A stretch of 64,000 nucleotides of DNA from Marinobacter adhaerens HP15 (GTDB lineage Bacteria > Pseudomonadota > Gammaproteobacteria > Pseudomonadales > Oleiphilaceae), in the NCBI RefSeq assembly GCF_000166295.1, contig NC_017506.1, positions 4,092,001 through 4,156,000 of the forward strand, in the 5' to 3' direction. Of this stretch, positions 49,514-58,922 are shown in pieces (position 1 is the stretch's first letter; every line of letters starts with the position of its first letter). Both the position numbers and the translations under genes were made by a program. The notes under the pieces are model-generated. The model worked only from the letters and a program-made list of their open reading frames with translations. It made no database searches and was not told the DNA's origin.

Positions 49514-50898
49514 CCGCTATTGGGAGCAAACAGAAAGAGTCTGCACCCCAGCAGAATGCTGGCAGAGGCTAGGCCCCCTGTGAGGCCTACCCAGAAGCCG
49601 GCTGCGCCCATGGCCGGCACCAGCCAGTCCATGAACGTCAGTACATACCCCAGTGGCATGCCGACGCCCCAGAATGAAAACAGCATGATAAACATCGGAA
49701 TCCGGGTGTCCTTGTAACCCCGCAAGGCGCTGATGCAGGTTACCTGGATAACATCGGCAATCTGGAACAGGGCCGCAAACATCAGAAGCCTCACGGTGAC
49801 CGCCTGTACCTCGGTATCACTGGTATAGAGCGCAGCGATCTCCCGGGAGAACACAAACAGTAGTATTGCAAAAACCAGCGCTGTAGCAGCCGCCAGAATC
49901 AGTGAACTTCGGGAGATGAGGCGTGCGGTGGCGGGCGCCCGGGCACCGATAAGGAAGCTGACCCGGAGAGTCAGCGCCATACCGATGCTCAACGGCAGCA
50001 TGAACAGTAGAGATACCACGTTCAGGGCAATCTGGTGCCCGGCCACCACCACCGGGCCAAGGGGTGCCAGAAACAGAGCAATGACCGAGAACAGGCTGGC
50101 CTCGACAAAGATGGTGAAGCCGATGGGCACGCCGATGCCGAGGATGTAGCGCATGCCTGCCAGGTCCGGCTTCACCCAATCGGCAATCAGGTGAAACTGA
50201 CGGTAAACCCGGCTTCGGTTCAGATACACGAGCAGTGCCGCTGCCGCGACACCGTTGGAAATGGATGTGGCCCAGCCACAACCGACACCGCCCATCGCAG
50301 GTAGCCCCAACTTGCCGTAGATGAAGATGTAGTTCATCGGCAGATTGATCAGTGTGCTGAGTACAGAGAATGCCATGATCACGCGGGTGTGCCCGAGGCC
50401 ATCGGTCAGGCCCCGTAGTGCCGTCATTAACAGCAGCGCCGGGATGCCCCAGGCGAAGGCGTTGAGGTAGCCCTGGGTGATACGTGCGGTATTGGCCTCC
50501 AGGTTCAGAAGCGCCAGCACCGGGTGCACGTGGGTCAGCAGCAGGATCATGATCACGGATCCGGCGGCGGCCAGGTAGAGCCCCTGCCAGGTTGCAGGCA
50601 TGATTTTCCCCACCTCCCGGGCACCGTTGTAGCCGGAAATAATGGGCTGCAGTGCCCCCAGCATGCCCATGAAAAACAGGAACAGGGGCATCCACAGGCT
50701 GCTACCAATACCCACTGCCGCAAGATCCTCGGCACTCGCGTGGCCGGCCATGATGGTATCGATCACGCCGTTGGCCATCTGGGCCAGTTGGGCGATCAGG
50801 ATCGGCCCGCCCAGAATGGCGAGGGTTCGCCACTCTGTCAGTGTTCTGGTGACCAGCGGCTGGCGGGGTTCCGGTAATGGCTGGTGGATCTCATCCAT
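49477..50898 (-). CDS. MATE family efflux pump (NorM-like)
   Basis: A 473-residue transporter with twelve membrane helices and two homologous halves. The N-terminal half has IGGPILIAQLAQMANGVIDTIMAGHASAEDLAAVGIGSSLW and the second MLPLSIGMALTLRVSFLIGA. Asp36-like residue in the first helix region (VIDTIMAGH) is typical of NorM-type pumps, which export drugs and cationic toxins with sodium or protons. It is divergent from the EamA gene (73-nt gap). Its 3' end overlaps the opposing cyclase gene. Confidence 0.92.
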   Translation of the reverse strand: MDEIHQPLPEPRQPLVTRTLTEWRTLAILGGPILIAQLAQMANGVIDTIMAGHASAEDLAAVGIGSSLWMPLFLFFMGMLGALQPIISGYNGAREVGKIMPATWQGLYLAAAGSVIMILLLTHVHPVLALLNLEANTARITQGYLNAFAWGIPALLLMTALRGLTDGLGHTRVIMAFSVLSTLINLPMNYIFIYGKLGLPAMGGVGCGWATSISNGVAAAALLVYLNRSRVYRQFHLIADWVKPDLAGMRYILGIGVPIGFTIFVEASLFSVIALFLAPLGPVVVAGHQIALNVVSLLFMLPLSIGMALTLRVSFLIGARAPATARLISRSSLILAAATALVFAILLFVFSREIAALYTSDTEVQAVTVRLLMFAALFQIADVIQVTCISALRGYKDTRIPMFIMLFSFWGVGMPLGYVLTFMDWLVPAMGAAGFWVGLTGGLASASILLGCRLFLFAPNSGQAVSAASSGVR

Positions 50899-50971
50899 GG
50901 GGTTTTATCCCGTGTTTCTGCACTGCAAGTTTCTCCGAAAACCGTTAAAGTACGCGCCTTGATCACAACAG

Positions 50972-51856
50972 ATGGCAGTGGCGATGGGACTTCTGGTTTT
51001 TGTTACCGTTCTGTGGGCGTTTTCATTCAGTCTGATCGGCGAATTTCTGGCCGGCCAGGTGGACAGCGATTTTGCGGTGCTCAGCCGTGTGCTGCTCGGT
51101 GCCCTGGTCTTTCTGCCGTTCACCCGTTGGCGGGGCGTGGCTTCCGGACAGAAGCTGGGTATTCTGGTTACCGGCATGCTACAGTTCGGGATTACCTACC
51201 TCTGTCTGTACCGGTCCTTTAGCTACCTGACCGTCCCGGAAGTCCTGCTGTTCACGATTTTCACTCCGCTGTATGTGACCCTGCTTGATGACGCCCTGTT
51301 TCGCCGGTTTTCACCGGTGGCGCTCCTGGCTGCAGCCATCGCAACTGTCGGGGCGGGTATCATACGCTACGACGGGCTCAGTGAGGACTTCATTACCGGC
51401 TTCCTTTTGCTGCAGGTGGCGAATTTTACCTTTGCAGCCGGCCAGGTAGGTTACAAGCACGTGATGCAACACTACCAGAGTGATCTGCCGGGCTACCGAA
51501 CCTTCGGCTATTTCTTCTTTGGCGCCCTGATTATTGCGTTGCCGTCCTTCCTGATATTCGGCAATGCCGAGAAGCTGCCGACCACACCGGTACAGTGGGG
51601 CATCCTGGCATGGCTGGGGCTTGCTGCCTCCGGCCTGGGTCTGTTCCTGTGGAATCGCGGTGCCTGTGTGGTTGACGCCGGCACCCTGGCTATCATGAAC
51701 AATGCGTTGGTGCCTGCAGGCCTGATCGTCAACCTGCTGATCTGGAATCGCGATGCCGATTTGCTGAGGCTGGCGATTGGCGGTGGCGTGATTGCCTTCT
51801 CCCTCTGGGTAAACGCCCGCTTCCATCCCCGGGCCCGGCTGGCGGTTACGACATAA
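50972..51856 (+). CDS. EamA/DMT superfamily permease
   Basis: A 294-residue protein of ten membrane helices with the duplicated EamA domain; VLSRVLLGALVFLPFTRWRG and VLLFTIFTPLYVTLLDDALFRRFSPVALLAAAIATVGAGIIRYDG mark the first half. It resembles carboxylate/amino-acid/amine exporters of the YtfF/YedA type. The substrate is not evident. The ATG 50972 has no strong ribosome site. It precedes the chemoreceptor gene, separated by a 152-nt gap that contains an ANR/FNR box. Confidence 0.87.
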   Translation: MAVAMGLLVFVTVLWAFSFSLIGEFLAGQVDSDFAVLSRVLLGALVFLPFTRWRGVASGQKLGILVTGMLQFGITYLCLYRSFSYLTVPEVLLFTIFTPLYVTLLDDALFRRFSPVALLAAAIATVGAGIIRYDGLSEDFITGFLLLQVANFTFAAGQVGYKHVMQHYQSDLPGYRTFGYFFFGALIIALPSFLIFGNAEKLPTTPVQWGILAWLGLAASGLGLFLWNRGACVVDAGTLAIMNNALVPAGLIVNLLIWNRDADLLRLAIGGGVIAFSLWVNARFHPRARLAVTT

Positions 51857-51920
51857 GTAACTGCACGCACTAAGGTTCCGCGAACCTCTGCCGTTACACT
51901 CCACATACGCAAGGTAACCT

Positions 51921-51945
51921 TTGATGAATATCAATGATATTCATC
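51921..51945. promoter_or_regulatory. Perfect ANR/FNR box overlapping a 23-bp palindrome
   Basis: TTGAT-GAAT-ATCAA at 51921-51934 is a perfect FNR/ANR box. It overlaps a longer perfect dyad, GATGAATATCA-A-TGATATTCATC (51923-51945). The box centre is about 81 bp before the chemoreceptor start, so it can activate that gene under low oxygen. Confidence 0.8.
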
Positions 51946-52008
51946 GGGGCTTACCCTTGTTTGCCCATGTTTATCCCCGTGGTCAGCCCCGAGTCAGAAG
52001 GTCCGTTT

Positions 52009-53583
52009 ATGCGCAAGAATCTCCCGGTAACCCAGCGTGAAGTAAAAATGCGGAAAGGCGGTCGGTTGATTACCACCACGGACCTGAGAGGGGTGATCAC
52101 CTACTGCAACGAAGAGTTTGTGGAAATCAGCGGTTTCTCCCGGGAAGAACTGGTTGGCCAGGCTCACAACATAATCCGCCATCCGGACATGCCCCAGGCC
52201 GTATTCAAGGATATGTGGGATTACCTGAAGGCCGGCAAGGCCTGGATGGGTGTGGTGAAGAACCGGGCGAAGAGCGGCGACCATTACTGGGTCAGTGCTT
52301 ACGTTACGCCGATCCGTGAGAACGGCCAGATGGTGGGCTTCGAGTCGGTTCGGGTCGAGCCGACCCGCGAGCAGATCGCCAGGGCCGAACGGCTGTATTC
52401 CAAGATCTCTGCCGGGAAGATGACCTCATCCTTCAGCAATCGTGCCTTGTCGATGCTCCGTTCCGGCTGGCCATTCCTGGTGTCGCTGGTACTCAGCCTT
52501 GGTGCCCTCAAGATCAACCAACCCTGGTTGGCAGCAGGCCTGATTGTTATGGGTCACGCGCTAGGGTTCGGCCTCGTGTTCAACTCCCTGGCCGCTCGCT
52601 TGCGCAAGCTGCTGGACCTTCGCCCAGATGCCTTCCGGGATCCCATTGTTGCCCGTACCTACAGCGACGAACGCGGACTGTTCTCGCAGCTGTCGCTGTT
52701 GCTGGTCAGTGAAGAGGCCCGGGTTCGTACGGCCCTGGCGCGGATTGATGACCAGGCAGAACTGCTCTACGAGCAGGCGCGGGCTTCTCACGGCTATATC
52801 AGCGATGGCGCGGCGGCAATCGCCCGGCAGCGGGCGGAAACCGACCAGACGGCCTCGGCCATCAATGAAATGACCGCCTCAATCCAGGAAGTGGCCGAGT
52901 CGGTGACCAGTAACGCCCGTGAAGCCGAGGAGGCCAATCGTCTTGCGGGTGTGGGCAGCGACCGGAGCGCCGAAGCGCTGGTTGCGATTGAAGAGCTGGT
53001 AACCCGCGTAAATGGTATTGGTTCGACGATCAGCAAGCTGGGTGAGTCCACCAACAGCATCGGTGAAGCCGCCAACCTGATTTCCGAGATTGCCGAGCAA
53101 ACCAACCTTCTGGCATTGAACGCGGCTATCGAAGCGGCGCGTGCCGGTGAGCAGGGCCGGGGTTTTGCGGTGGTAGCGGATGAGGTGCGCTCACTGGCCC
53201 GCCGGACCCGGGAATCCACCGTGCGAATCCAGAACGTGATCGATGATTTCCGTCAGCAGGTGGACTCGGCGGTCCAGGCAACCCGGGACGGTGAGGCTGT
53301 TGCCGGTCAGGGCCTTGAAAAGGTGCGGGAGGCCGAGAACTCGCTGCGCGATATCGTGACCTCGATCCAGACCATTTCCGACAGCTTTATCAGTATGTCT
53401 GCGGCCTTTGAGGAGCAGAGCCAGGTGTCCGACGAGATCAATCGCCAGATCACCAATATTGCCGAGCTGGCCGATCACAGTGATGCCCAGGCCGACTCCG
53501 CCAAGCAGAGCAGTGACCGCCTCAGCGCCATGTCCCGCGGCCTGAAAGACCTGATAGCCAGGTTTATCAGCAAAAACGGCTAG
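52009..53583 (+). CDS. Aer-like PAS chemoreceptor (energy taxis)
   Basis: The 524-residue protein has an N-terminal PAS domain (about 10-115: [82 protein letters not shown]), two membrane helices (about 150-190), and a C-terminal signalling domain with the hairpin tip [41 protein letters not shown]. No periplasmic ligand domain is present, the Aer layout: an FAD-type PAS senses redox state. ATG 52009 with AGAAGG six bases ahead is preferred. The ANR box upstream fits ANR-dependent aer expression known in Pseudomonas. Confidence 0.92.
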   Translation: MRKNLPVTQREVKMRKGGRLITTTDLRGVITYCNEEFVEISGFSREELVGQAHNIIRHPDMPQAVFKDMWDYLKAGKAWMGVVKNRAKSGDHYWVSAYVTPIRENGQMVGFESVRVEPTREQIARAERLYSKISAGKMTSSFSNRALSMLRSGWPFLVSLVLSLGALKINQPWLAAGLIVMGHALGFGLVFNSLAARLRKLLDLRPDAFRDPIVARTYSDERGLFSQLSLLLVSEEARVRTALARIDDQAELLYEQARASHGYISDGAAAIARQRAETDQTASAINEMTASIQEVAESVTSNAREAEEANRLAGVGSDRSAEALVAIEELVTRVNGIGSTISKLGESTNSIGEAANLISEIAEQTNLLALNAAIEAARAGEQGRGFAVVADEVRSLARRTRESTVRIQNVIDDFRQQVDSAVQATRDGEAVAGQGLEKVREAENSLRDIVTSIQTISDSFISMSAAFEEQSQVSDEINRQITNIAELADHSDAQADSAKQSSDRLSAMSRGLKDLIARFISKNG

Positions 53584-53603
53584 TTAGCTTTAGCTTCCTT
53601 TTC

Positions 53604-53666
53604 CTCCCGCCGGACCAATCCGGACCGGGAGGGCGCCAGCACTGGCATCGACGCGCCAGTGCTGGC
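53604..53666. repeat. Two adjacent inverted repeats after the chemoreceptor gene
   Basis: First, CTCCCG-CCGGA-ccaa-TCCGG-ac-CGGGAG (53604-53631). Second, GCCAGCACTGGC-atcgacgc-GCCAGTGCTGGC, a perfect 12-bp stem (53635-53646 with 53655-53666) whose arms are themselves near-palindromic. Neither is followed by a T run. They may end the message or protect its 3' end. The gap of 166 nt before the NSS gene holds nothing else clear. Confidence 0.7.
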
Positions 53667-53749
53667 AGAATCCCGCCCCAATTGCCCCGGCAACGCCGTG
53701 GCTATCCCTTTTTGAAGACATTCCTCAGCCAAAAGCACAGGAACACAAC

Positions 53750-55147
53750 ATGACTCAGTCCAACTCGGTTTCGGGCAACGGTTCAGTGGCCGCTCGTGGT
53801 CTCTGGTCTTCCCGGTTGGCGTTTATTCTGGCGGCAACCGGTTCGGCCGTCGGTCTCGGTAATATCTGGAAGTTCCCCTACGTTACCGGCGAAAACGGTG
53901 GTGGCGCCTTCGTGCTGGTTTATCTGCTGTGTATCGCAGTGATCGGTATCCCCATCATGATGGCGGAAGTGTTTATCGGCCGGAATGGCCGACATAACCC
54001 CATCACCAGCATGCGCCTGGTGGCAGAGCGCAACCTCAGCGCGCCGGGCTGGCGGATCTCGGCCATCATCGGGATGATCGCGGCCTTTGTGATCCTCTCT
54101 TTCTACTCGGTGATCGGCGGCTGGGCGGCGTCCTATGTGGGACATGCCGCCATGGGCGACTTTACGGGTGGCACCGCAGACTCCATCGGTGAGTTGTTCG
54201 GCGGCCTGCTGGCCAGCCCCGGGCAGCTGCTGCTCTGGCACACGATCTTCATGGCGCTGGTTATTCTGGTGGTGTCCCAGGGACTGAAAGGAGGCCTGGA
54301 ACGGGCCGTTACCATCCTGATGCCGGCCCTGTTTCTGTTGCTTCTGGTGGCGGTAGGTTATGCCACCACGACAGGCCATTTTGGTGAGGCCGTCAGCTTC
54401 CTGTTTACGCCGGATTTTGGTGCCCTGACCATCAACGGGGTTCTGATCGCCCTTGGCCACGCCTTCTTTACCTTGAGCCTCGGTATGGCCATCATGATGG
54501 CTTACGGTTCCTATCTGGGGCGGGATGTGTCCATTGGCCGCACCGCTGTCAGCGTGGCCATCATGGATACCGTTGTCGCGCTCCTGGCCGGCCTGGCCAT
54601 TTTCCCGGTGGTGTTTGCCAACGGCCTGGAAGCCGGTGCCGGCCCCGGACTGATTTTCCAGACCCTGCCGCTGGCATTTGGCAATATGCCCATGGGCGGC
54701 CTGTTTGGCACCCTGTTCTTTATCCTGCTGTTGTTCGCCGCCTGGACCTCCGGTATTTCCCTGCTGGAGCCGGTAGTTGAGTGGGTTGAGGAAAAAACCA
54801 GCCTGGCCCGTACAGGCAGTTCCATCCTTGTCGGTGTGCTCTGCTGGGCGCTGGGCATTGCTTCGATTCTGTCGCTGAATGTCTGGGCCGACGTCGCGCC
54901 GCTCGCTATGTTTGAGCGCTTCGAAGGCAAGACCATCTTTGACCTGCTGGACTTCTTCACAGCCAACGTACTGCTGCCGCTCTCCGGTTTGCTGACGGCA
55001 GTATTTGTCGGCTGGTTCGTGGCCAAAGAGTCGCTGAAATCCGATCTGGCACTTCAGGGAGGAGCCTTTACCCTCTGGTACAACCTGATCCGGTTCGTGA
55101 CTCCTATCGCAGTTGCCATCGTCTTTTTCTACAACCTGATGTCCTGA
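53750..55147 (+). CDS. Sodium-dependent transporter, NSS/SNF family
   Basis: A 465-residue transporter of the LeuT/neurotransmitter type with about eleven helices. The first helix has the sodium-site motif FILAATGSAVGLGNIWKFPYVTGENGGGAFVLVYLLC; ALGHAFFTLSLGMAIMMAYGSYL is the conserved sixth helix. It should import an amino acid or related amine with sodium. The ATG follows an AACACAAC region with no strong ribosome site. A bidirectional terminator follows. Confidence 0.92.
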   Translation: MTQSNSVSGNGSVAARGLWSSRLAFILAATGSAVGLGNIWKFPYVTGENGGGAFVLVYLLCIAVIGIPIMMAEVFIGRNGRHNPITSMRLVAERNLSAPGWRISAIIGMIAAFVILSFYSVIGGWAASYVGHAAMGDFTGGTADSIGELFGGLLASPGQLLLWHTIFMALVILVVSQGLKGGLERAVTILMPALFLLLLVAVGYATTTGHFGEAVSFLFTPDFGALTINGVLIALGHAFFTLSLGMAIMMAYGSYLGRDVSIGRTAVSVAIMDTVVALLAGLAIFPVVFANGLEAGAGPGLIFQTLPLAFGNMPMGGLFGTLFFILLLFAAWTSGISLLEPVVEWVEEKTSLARTGSSILVGVLCWALGIASILSLNVWADVAPLAMFERFEGKTIFDLLDFFTANVLLPLSGLLTAVFVGWFVAKESLKSDLALQGGAFTLWYNLIRFVTPIAVAIVFFYNLMS

Positions 55148-55190
55148 GCAAAGGTATCCACATCACGGTTGAATGAAACCTGGCAATGAA

Positions 55191-55220
55191 AAAGCCCGGC
55201 AAGTGATCTTGCCGGGCTTT
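55191..55220. terminator. Bidirectional intrinsic terminator
   Basis: AAAGCCCGGCAAG pairs with CTTGCCGGGCTTT over 13 bp around a TGAT loop, with T-rich sequence on both sides (CTGTTTT on plus, TTCATT on minus after the A run). It serves the NSS gene and the convergent unknown gene. Confidence 0.93.
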
Positions 55221-55241
55221 CTGTTTTCCGGTGGCTGCTTC

Positions 55242-55835
55242 CTACTCCTCGCCTAGCTGTCTCAGCGCCTCTACGTGGGGACGCACCGCCTCGATATCTG
55301 CCGCCGGAGCGTTGCTCGCGCTTTGCATGGCGCCCATCGCACCCTCCATCATGGCCCGCATCTGGGCTTTCTGTTCGGCCGTCATGTGAGGGCTGTTTTC
55401 CATCTCGGCGAGCGCGGCTTCCATCTCCTGCCTGGCGGCCGGCTTCTGCTCTGCCATTTCGATGGCCATCCAGGCCTGGAACACCCGGTCTCCGGTGGCA
55501 CCCCAGGATTCCAGGCTGTCGAAGCCGTGATCCTGCACCACGTCTTCGAGGCGGCCATAGGCTTCATGGCCCTTCATCTGCTCCAGGGATTCCGACACGA
55601 TCCGGGAGAAATCCGGCATGGTGCTTTCGTTCTGGTTGTCCATCTGACGCTCCAGCTCCTCGAATTCCGGTGCCAGTGTTTGTGCAGCCCGAACGCTTTC
55701 GATAAACGAGGCCACTCGCTGATCGGAAAGGGTGTCGGCCTGGCTTTGGGCAGGGAGTAGAGGAAGCAGGAAGAAAAAGACTGTGAGGATGACGCTGTTC
55801 AATGCCAGCATCGGCTCTCGTTGCGGGTTATGCAT
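55242..55835 (-). CDS. Exported protein of unknown function
   Basis: I do not recognise this 197-residue protein. A signal peptide (about 9-33, VILTVFFFLLPLLPAQSQADT) leads to a helical, Glu/Met-rich mature part (DQRVASFIESVRAAQTLAPEFEELERQMDNQNE ... AEMENSPHMTAEQKAQMRAMMEGAMGAM). It should be periplasmic and mostly alpha-helical. ATG 55835 is supported by AAGGAG seven bases upstream. It stands alone between the NSS gene and the TRAP operon. Confidence 0.8.
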   Translation of the reverse strand: MHNPQREPMLALNSVILTVFFFLLPLLPAQSQADTLSDQRVASFIESVRAAQTLAPEFEELERQMDNQNESTMPDFSRIVSESLEQMKGHEAYGRLEDVVQDHGFDSLESWGATGDRVFQAWMAIEMAEQKPAARQEMEAALAEMENSPHMTAEQKAQMRAMMEGAMGAMQSASNAPAADIEAVRPHVEALRQLGEE

Positions 55836-55934
55836 GGCTGTTCTCCTTGTGTGGGCTTCCGGTTCCTTTGTCCGGAAGTCCCACGAGATTAGCGCTTACC
55901 CGCTTTGGCTGGCAACTTTGCTTTCAGGTCATGT

Positions 55935-57245
55935 TCAGAACAACAGGTCCGGCAGCCAGGTGGCAATCTCCGGAAACACCATGATCAGAATGATGCCGAC
56001 AATCTCCACAATCACGAAGGGGATGATCGACTTGTAGATGTCCTTCATGGTGATTGACGGTGGCACGATGCCCTTCAGATAGAACAGGTTGAAGCCGAAG
56101 GGTGGCGTCATATAGCCGATTTCCATGTTGATCACGAACAGGATGCCGAACCAGATCGGATCGAAGCCCAGGGACTCCACAATCGGCATGAACACCGGCA
56201 GGGTGATCAGCATGATGCCTACCGGATCCAGCACCATGGCCAGCAGGAACACGATCACCATCATGGCGATGATGATGCCCCAGGGGCCACCGGGGACCAT
56301 GTTCATCAGGCCTTCGATCAGTTCCTGGGCGCCCATGCTCTGGTAGGCGGCGCTGAAGGCATGGGCGGCAAACAGGATCCACATGATCATGCCGGTAAGC
56401 TTGAACGTGCGGATGGCAGCTTCCTTCAGGATGCTCCACTTGAACTGCCGGTACACCGCCGCCGATATCAGGGCGCCCAGAACACCCATGGCAGCGGCTT
56501 CCGTCGGGGTAGTGATACCGCCGATAATGGAGCCCAGAACCATCACGACGACGCCGATTGGCAGCAACACCGCGCGCAGGGCACGGAATTTTTCCGGCCA
56601 GGTGCCCCGGTCTTCTTTTGGCAGCGCCGGGGCCAGTTCCGGCTGCAGGTGGCAGCGCACAATGATGTAGATAGCGGTCAGCACCATCAGAAGCACGCCC
56701 GGCATGATACCGGCGGCGAACATCTTGCCAACGGAAACACCAGTGATCAGGGCGTAGAGAATCATAAGGATGCTGGGAGGAATCAGGATGCCCCAGCCAC
56801 CGCCGGTATTGATAACGCCCAGAGCCATGCTCTTGTCATAGCCCCGCTCAAGCATCGACGGCAGTGCGATGGTGCCCATGGCAACCACAGCCGCACCGCT
56901 AATGCCCACCATGGCAGCAAACACCGCGCAGATTCCAAGGGTGCCGAGGGCCAGGCCGCCTCTCAGTCCGCCACACCAGAGATGCATCATGCGGTACAGG
57001 TCCCGGGCTACGCCTGTGCGCTCCAGGATCATGGCCATGAAGACGAACAGTGGAATGGCGACCAGCGTAAAGCTGCCCATGGTGCCCCAGATCTGGGAGG
57101 CGACCATGTAGAAGGAGTCGAAGCCCCAGGTGAAATACAGGAACACCACCGAAACACCGCCCAGGACGAACGCCAGCGGCAGGCCCAGCAGCAGGAAAAA
57201 CAGCAGCGAACCGAAGAACAGGAGCGTCAGGGCTTCAATGCTCAC
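55935..57245 (-). CDS. dctM: TRAP transporter large permease DctM
   Basis: A 436-residue membrane protein of about twelve helices with DctM blocks (GLPLAFVLGGVSVVFLYF, GTMGSFTLVAIPLFVFMAMILERTGVARDLYRMMHLWCGGLRGGLALGTLGICAVFAAMVGISGAAVVAMGTIALP, MTPPFGFNLFYLKGI). With DctQ and the binding protein it imports a carboxylate using the sodium gradient. Its ATG overlaps the dctQ stop by four bases. Confidence 0.94.
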   Translation of the reverse strand: MSIEALTLLFFGSLLFFLLLGLPLAFVLGGVSVVFLYFTWGFDSFYMVASQIWGTMGSFTLVAIPLFVFMAMILERTGVARDLYRMMHLWCGGLRGGLALGTLGICAVFAAMVGISGAAVVAMGTIALPSMLERGYDKSMALGVINTGGGWGILIPPSILMILYALITGVSVGKMFAAGIMPGVLLMVLTAIYIIVRCHLQPELAPALPKEDRGTWPEKFRALRAVLLPIGVVVMVLGSIIGGITTPTEAAAMGVLGALISAAVYRQFKWSILKEAAIRTFKLTGMIMWILFAAHAFSAAYQSMGAQELIEGLMNMVPGGPWGIIIAMMVIVFLLAMVLDPVGIMLITLPVFMPIVESLGFDPIWFGILFVINMEIGYMTPPFGFNLFYLKGIVPPSITMKDIYKSIIPFVIVEIVGIILIMVFPEIATWLPDLLF

Positions 57246-57790
57246 AGCTGCTCTCCTTCTGACTCGGACTCTTCGGGCGTGTAGTAATCCAGGTTGAACG
57301 CCACGGCTATGTCTTCAAGCAGTTTCACCAGCCCCTGCAGAACCAGCAGTGCGGTGCCGATGGGGATGGCCAGTTTTACTGGCCAGATGGGCGGGTTCCA
57401 GGCCGAATAGGAGGTTTCCCAGCTGGACATGGATTCCTGGGCCATGTCGATTCCGAACCACAGCAGGGCCAGCGTGAAAATAAAGAACACCAGGGAGGTC
57501 ACAATATCCAGGACTGCGCGCTTGCGTGGTCTCAGGTGTGAATGCAGCAGGTCCACGTTGACGTGGCCCCGGTGGGCCATGATGTAGCCGCCCGACATCA
57601 CGGCATATATGCCGAAGAGCATCTGGGTCAGTTCATTGGTCCAGACCGTCGGGGAATTGAACAGGTAACGGAACCCCACTTCCAGCAGCAGGAACGCGAA
57701 CATCGCGAAGATCAGAAGGGCGACCCACCGGCCGATAAAATCATTGAGACGGGTAACCCCTCTCATGAATGCGGCGATCATCACACTCAC
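57242..57790 (-). CDS. dctQ: TRAP transporter small permease DctQ
   Basis: The product is 182 residues when read from GTG 57790, which has GGGAG six bases upstream; a longer reading frame to 57844 has no such support and runs into the terminator of dctP. Four membrane helices and the WTNELTQMLFGIYAVMSGGYIMAHRGHVNVDLLHSHL block identify DctQ. It joins DctM to form the permease. A hairpin terminator in the gap to dctP should lower its expression relative to the binding protein. Confidence 0.9.
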   Translation of the reverse strand: MSVMIAAFMRGVTRLNDFIGRWVALLIFAMFAFLLLEVGFRYLFNSPTVWTNELTQMLFGIYAVMSGGYIMAHRGHVNVDLLHSHLRPRKRAVLDIVTSLVFFIFTLALLWFGIDMAQESMSSWETSYSAWNPPIWPVKLAIPIGTALLVLQGLVKLLEDIAVAFNLDYYTPEESESEGEQL

Positions 57791-57830
57791 GGCAATCTCC
57801 CACGGGATACTGGTTTGGTTCCGGGACAGA

Positions 57831-57857
57831 AAGGCCGGGGTCAAGAACCCCGGCCTT
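57831..57857 (-). terminator. Attenuating hairpin between dctP and dctQ
   Basis: AAGGCCGGGG (57831-57840) pairs with CCCCGGCCTT (57848-57857) over 10 bp, 18 nt past the dctP stop. On the minus strand only TTTCTGT follows, so it should be partial. Confidence 0.75.
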
Positions 57858-57875
57858 GGTCAGAGCAACGGCTGA

Positions 57876-58922
57876 TCAGAGGTAGCCGAGGTCGGCCAGG
57901 TAGCCTTTCAGCATGTCCAATGCCTTCTTGGCGTTTTCGCTACGTTTGCCTTCCTCGTCCCACATCGCCTGGGCCGTGGCAACCAGCTTGTCCTGGACTT
58001 CGTCCGGCAGCACATTGAGCTGCACACCCTGTTCTTCGATGGCCTTGGCCAGGGTAATGCGCTCCTTGTACTGGTACTCGTTGGTGCGGATCCAGAACTG
58101 CTCATTGAGGGCATCCTTGACGATGTCCTGCATGTCTTCGGGCAGCTTGTCCAGAGCCTTCTGGCTAACGATGATCACGTCAGTGCCGGCAATGTTCAGG
58201 GCAGGCTGCACATGGTATTTGGCAACTTCATACAGGCCCATGCTGTAGGCACCCTGCGCCGCACCCCAGTGCGCCCCGTCCACAATGCCGGAGTCCAGAG
58301 CCGAGTAAAGTTCGCTGCCCGGAATGTAAGAGGCGGCTGCGCCTGCTTCGGTCAGGAAGGTTTGCAAAGCGCCGGAGGAGCGGATCTTGAGGCTGGTGAA
58401 GTCCTCCCAGCTCTCGATCGGCTTCTTGACCACCATTTCCGTCGGATACACCTTGTCGGTGGCCCAGTAAACGCCATGCTCTGCGGCCTCGTCACGGAGC
58501 ATCTGCTCGAAACCCATGTTCTGGTGGAAGTAGGCGGCTTCCCAGACATTGCGGAAGGCAAATGGCAGACCGGAGGCAATGCCTGCGAGGGAAACCTTGT
58601 CCTGGGCGTAGGATGGCGAAATCGTGCCCATTTCCAGGATGCCTCGGCTGACGGCGTTGAAGGTTTCCTTGGCCTTGAACAGGGCGCCCGCCTCGTAAAG
58701 CTGTAGTTTCAGGCGGCCATCAGTACGCTCTTCCAGAACACGTTTGATGCGGCCAAGGCTGTCTGTGTAGGAGCTGCTGGAGCCGGGCCAGTGGGACTGG
58801 ACCTTCCAGGTAAAGGTGTCCTGGGCGGCAGCGGGTGCTGCTGATAGCGCGGCGCTAATACCGAGGGTAAGTGCTGACGCATACACCGTCAGAGTCTTGC
58901 GAGCAGTAGCAAAGAGTTTCAT
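57876..58922 (-). CDS. dctP: TRAP transporter substrate-binding protein DctP
   Basis: A 348-residue binding protein with a signal peptide (about 1-34, ending APAAAQDTF). The DctP fold is seen in FTWKVQSHWPGSSSSYTDSLGRIKRVLEERTDGRLKLQLYEAGALFKAKETFNAVSRGILEMGT and KKPIESWEDFTSLKIRSSGALQTFLTEAGAAASYIPGSELYSALDSGIVDGAHWGAAQG; the Arg of KIRSSG binds the carboxylate. The ligand is probably an organic acid, possibly the substrate of the divergent acyl-CoA cluster. Confidence 0.94.
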   Translation of the reverse strand: MKLFATARKTLTVYASALTLGISAALSAAPAAAQDTFTWKVQSHWPGSSSSYTDSLGRIKRVLEERTDGRLKLQLYEAGALFKAKETFNAVSRGILEMGTISPSYAQDKVSLAGIASGLPFAFRNVWEAAYFHQNMGFEQMLRDEAAEHGVYWATDKVYPTEMVVKKPIESWEDFTSLKIRSSGALQTFLTEAGAAASYIPGSELYSALDSGIVDGAHWGAAQGAYSMGLYEVAKYHVQPALNIAGTDVIIVSQKALDKLPEDMQDIVKDALNEQFWIRTNEYQYKERITLAKAIEEQGVQLNVLPDEVQDKLVATAQAMWDEEGKRSENAKKALDMLKGYLADLGYL

